A DNA stretch of 5,246 nucleotides from Actinobacteria bacterium UBA3028 (GTDB lineage Bacteria > Actinomycetota > Actinomycetes > Nanopelagicales > Nanopelagicaceae), in the NCBI GenBank assembly GCA_002367715.1, contig DFDL01000018.1:1-5246 (forward strand). Reading direction: 5' to 3'. Positions 4,518 to 5,246 of this stretch are shown piece after piece. The notes under the pieces were generated by a model, which saw only the letters and a program-made list of their open reading frames with translations, was not told the origin of the DNA and ran no database searches. The translations under genes and the position numbers were made by a program. The stretch's first letter is position 1; each line of letters opens with the position of its first letter.

Positions 4518-5246
4518 ATGGGTATAAAACTCGTAATCGTTGAATCTCCTGCGAAGGCACGCAAGATTGGTGGCTTCTTAGGAGATGAGTACGTTGTGGA
4601 GGCCTCAGTCGGCCATATCCGTGACCTGCCTCAACGAGCTGCTGATATCCCAAAAGAGTATAAGAAAATTGCTTGGGCTAAAGAGGGTGTAAATATTGAA
4701 GAGGGCTTTGCGCCACTTTATGTAATTAATCCCGACAAAAGAGCGAAGGTCGCAGAGTTAAAGGCGTTAATGAAAGATGCCGATGAATTAATTCTGGCAA
4801 CTGATGAGGACCGCGAAGGCGAAGCCATTGCTTGGCACCTAATCGAAGTTCTGCGCCCAAAAATTCCAATTAGGCGGATGGTCTTTCATGAAATTACAAA
4901 AGAGGCGATAAAGAAAGCTGCAGAAGAGACTCGAGATTTAGATTATCGACTCGTTGACGCCCAAGAGACTCGCAGAGTTTTAGATCGACTTTATGGTTAT
5001 CGACTTTCACCAGTTTTATGGAAGAAAGTTATGCCCCGCATTTCTGCCGGTCGTGTGCAGTCGGTTGCAACTCGCTTGATCGTTGAACGCGAACGTGAGC
5101 GGATGGCATTTATCTCATCTAACTGGTGGGATCTAACAGCCCAGTGCGAGGCAGGGTTCAGCGCCAGACTTCTATCTCTTAATGGGAAACGCGTTGCCGC
5201 CACAAATGATTTTGATGCAAATGGCGGGTTAAAAGAGAAGTCGGCC
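4518..5246 (+). CDS. topA: DNA topoisomerase I (type IA), N-terminal part (3' end outside the window)
   Basis: TopA relaxes negative supercoils by passing one strand through a transient single-strand break. The window contains its first 243 codons, in frame to the last base. The Toprim domain starts with KLVIVESPAKA (4-14), where E9 is the catalytic glutamate. The Mg-binding motif ATDEDREGEAIAWHL (94-108) supplies D96, D98 and E100. Other family signatures are VGHIRDLP (31-38), FHEITKEAI (123-131), AQETRRVLDRLYGY (148-161), LSPVLWKK (163-170) and ISAGRVQSVATRLIVERE (175-192). The active-site tyrosine lies beyond the window, so catalytic completeness cannot be confirmed. ATG 4518 is the right start because E. 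coli TopA begins with the same spacing to VIVESPAK. The 49-nt gap after hppA has no strong terminator, so read-through from hppA is plausible. Confidence 0.96.
   Translation, partial: MGIKLVIVESPAKARKIGGFLGDEYVVEASVGHIRDLPQRAADIPKEYKKIAWAKEGVNIEEGFAPLYVINPDKRAKVAELKALMKDADELILATDEDREGEAIAWHLIEVLRPKIPIRRMVFHEITKEAIKKAAEETRDLDYRLVDAQETRRVLDRLYGYRLSPVLWKKVMPRISAGRVQSVATRLIVERERERMAFISSNWWDLTAQCEAGFSARLLSLNGKRVAATNDFDANGGLKEKSA

Overview
The window looks like part of a low-to-mid GC actinobacterial chromosome. The best evidence is the dnaJ-hspR pair (HspR is the MerR-family heat-shock repressor typical of Actinobacteria), the actinobacterial-style PyrE, and a K+-independent H+-pyrophosphatase beside topA. 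The A/T-rich third codon positions and very tight packing suggest a streamlined aquatic lineage, such as freshwater acI/Nanopelagicales. That placement is inferred from composition and gene content, not from a database search.

Layout, left to right. Positions 1-1397 hold a tight plus-strand cluster: the 3' end of dnaJ, then hspR (2-nt gap), then pyrE (9-nt gap). A minus-strand gene for a DedA-family membrane protein (1394-2059) converges on pyrE, and the two genes overlap by 4 nt at their stop codons. A 153-nt divergent intergenic region (2060-2212) is the only real regulatory space in the window. It carries a perfect 10-bp inverted repeat and a triple CCTAA repeat next to the dedA start. On its other side begins hppA (2213-4468, GTG start), a complete membrane H+-translocating pyrophosphatase. 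After a 49-nt gap the 5' third of topA (DNA topoisomerase I) runs off the right edge.

How the genes may work together. DnaJ and HspR belong to the DnaK chaperone circuit: HspR represses its own operon and uses DnaK as co-repressor in studied actinobacteria. pyrE sits directly behind hspR and may be read from the same transcript, which would couple a pyrimidine biosynthesis step to heat-shock control. PyrE releases pyrophosphate, and HppA hydrolyses pyrophosphate to pump protons, so the window holds both a source and a sink of PPi. That is a metabolic link only; the sequence does not show co-regulation. hppA and topA may be co-transcribed.

I see no mobile element, CRISPR array, tRNA, rRNA or recognisable riboswitch. 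No gap exceeds 300 bases. All the genes belong to known families, and I found no convincing undescribed system. The most unusual non-coding signal is the inverted repeat over the likely dedA promoter.
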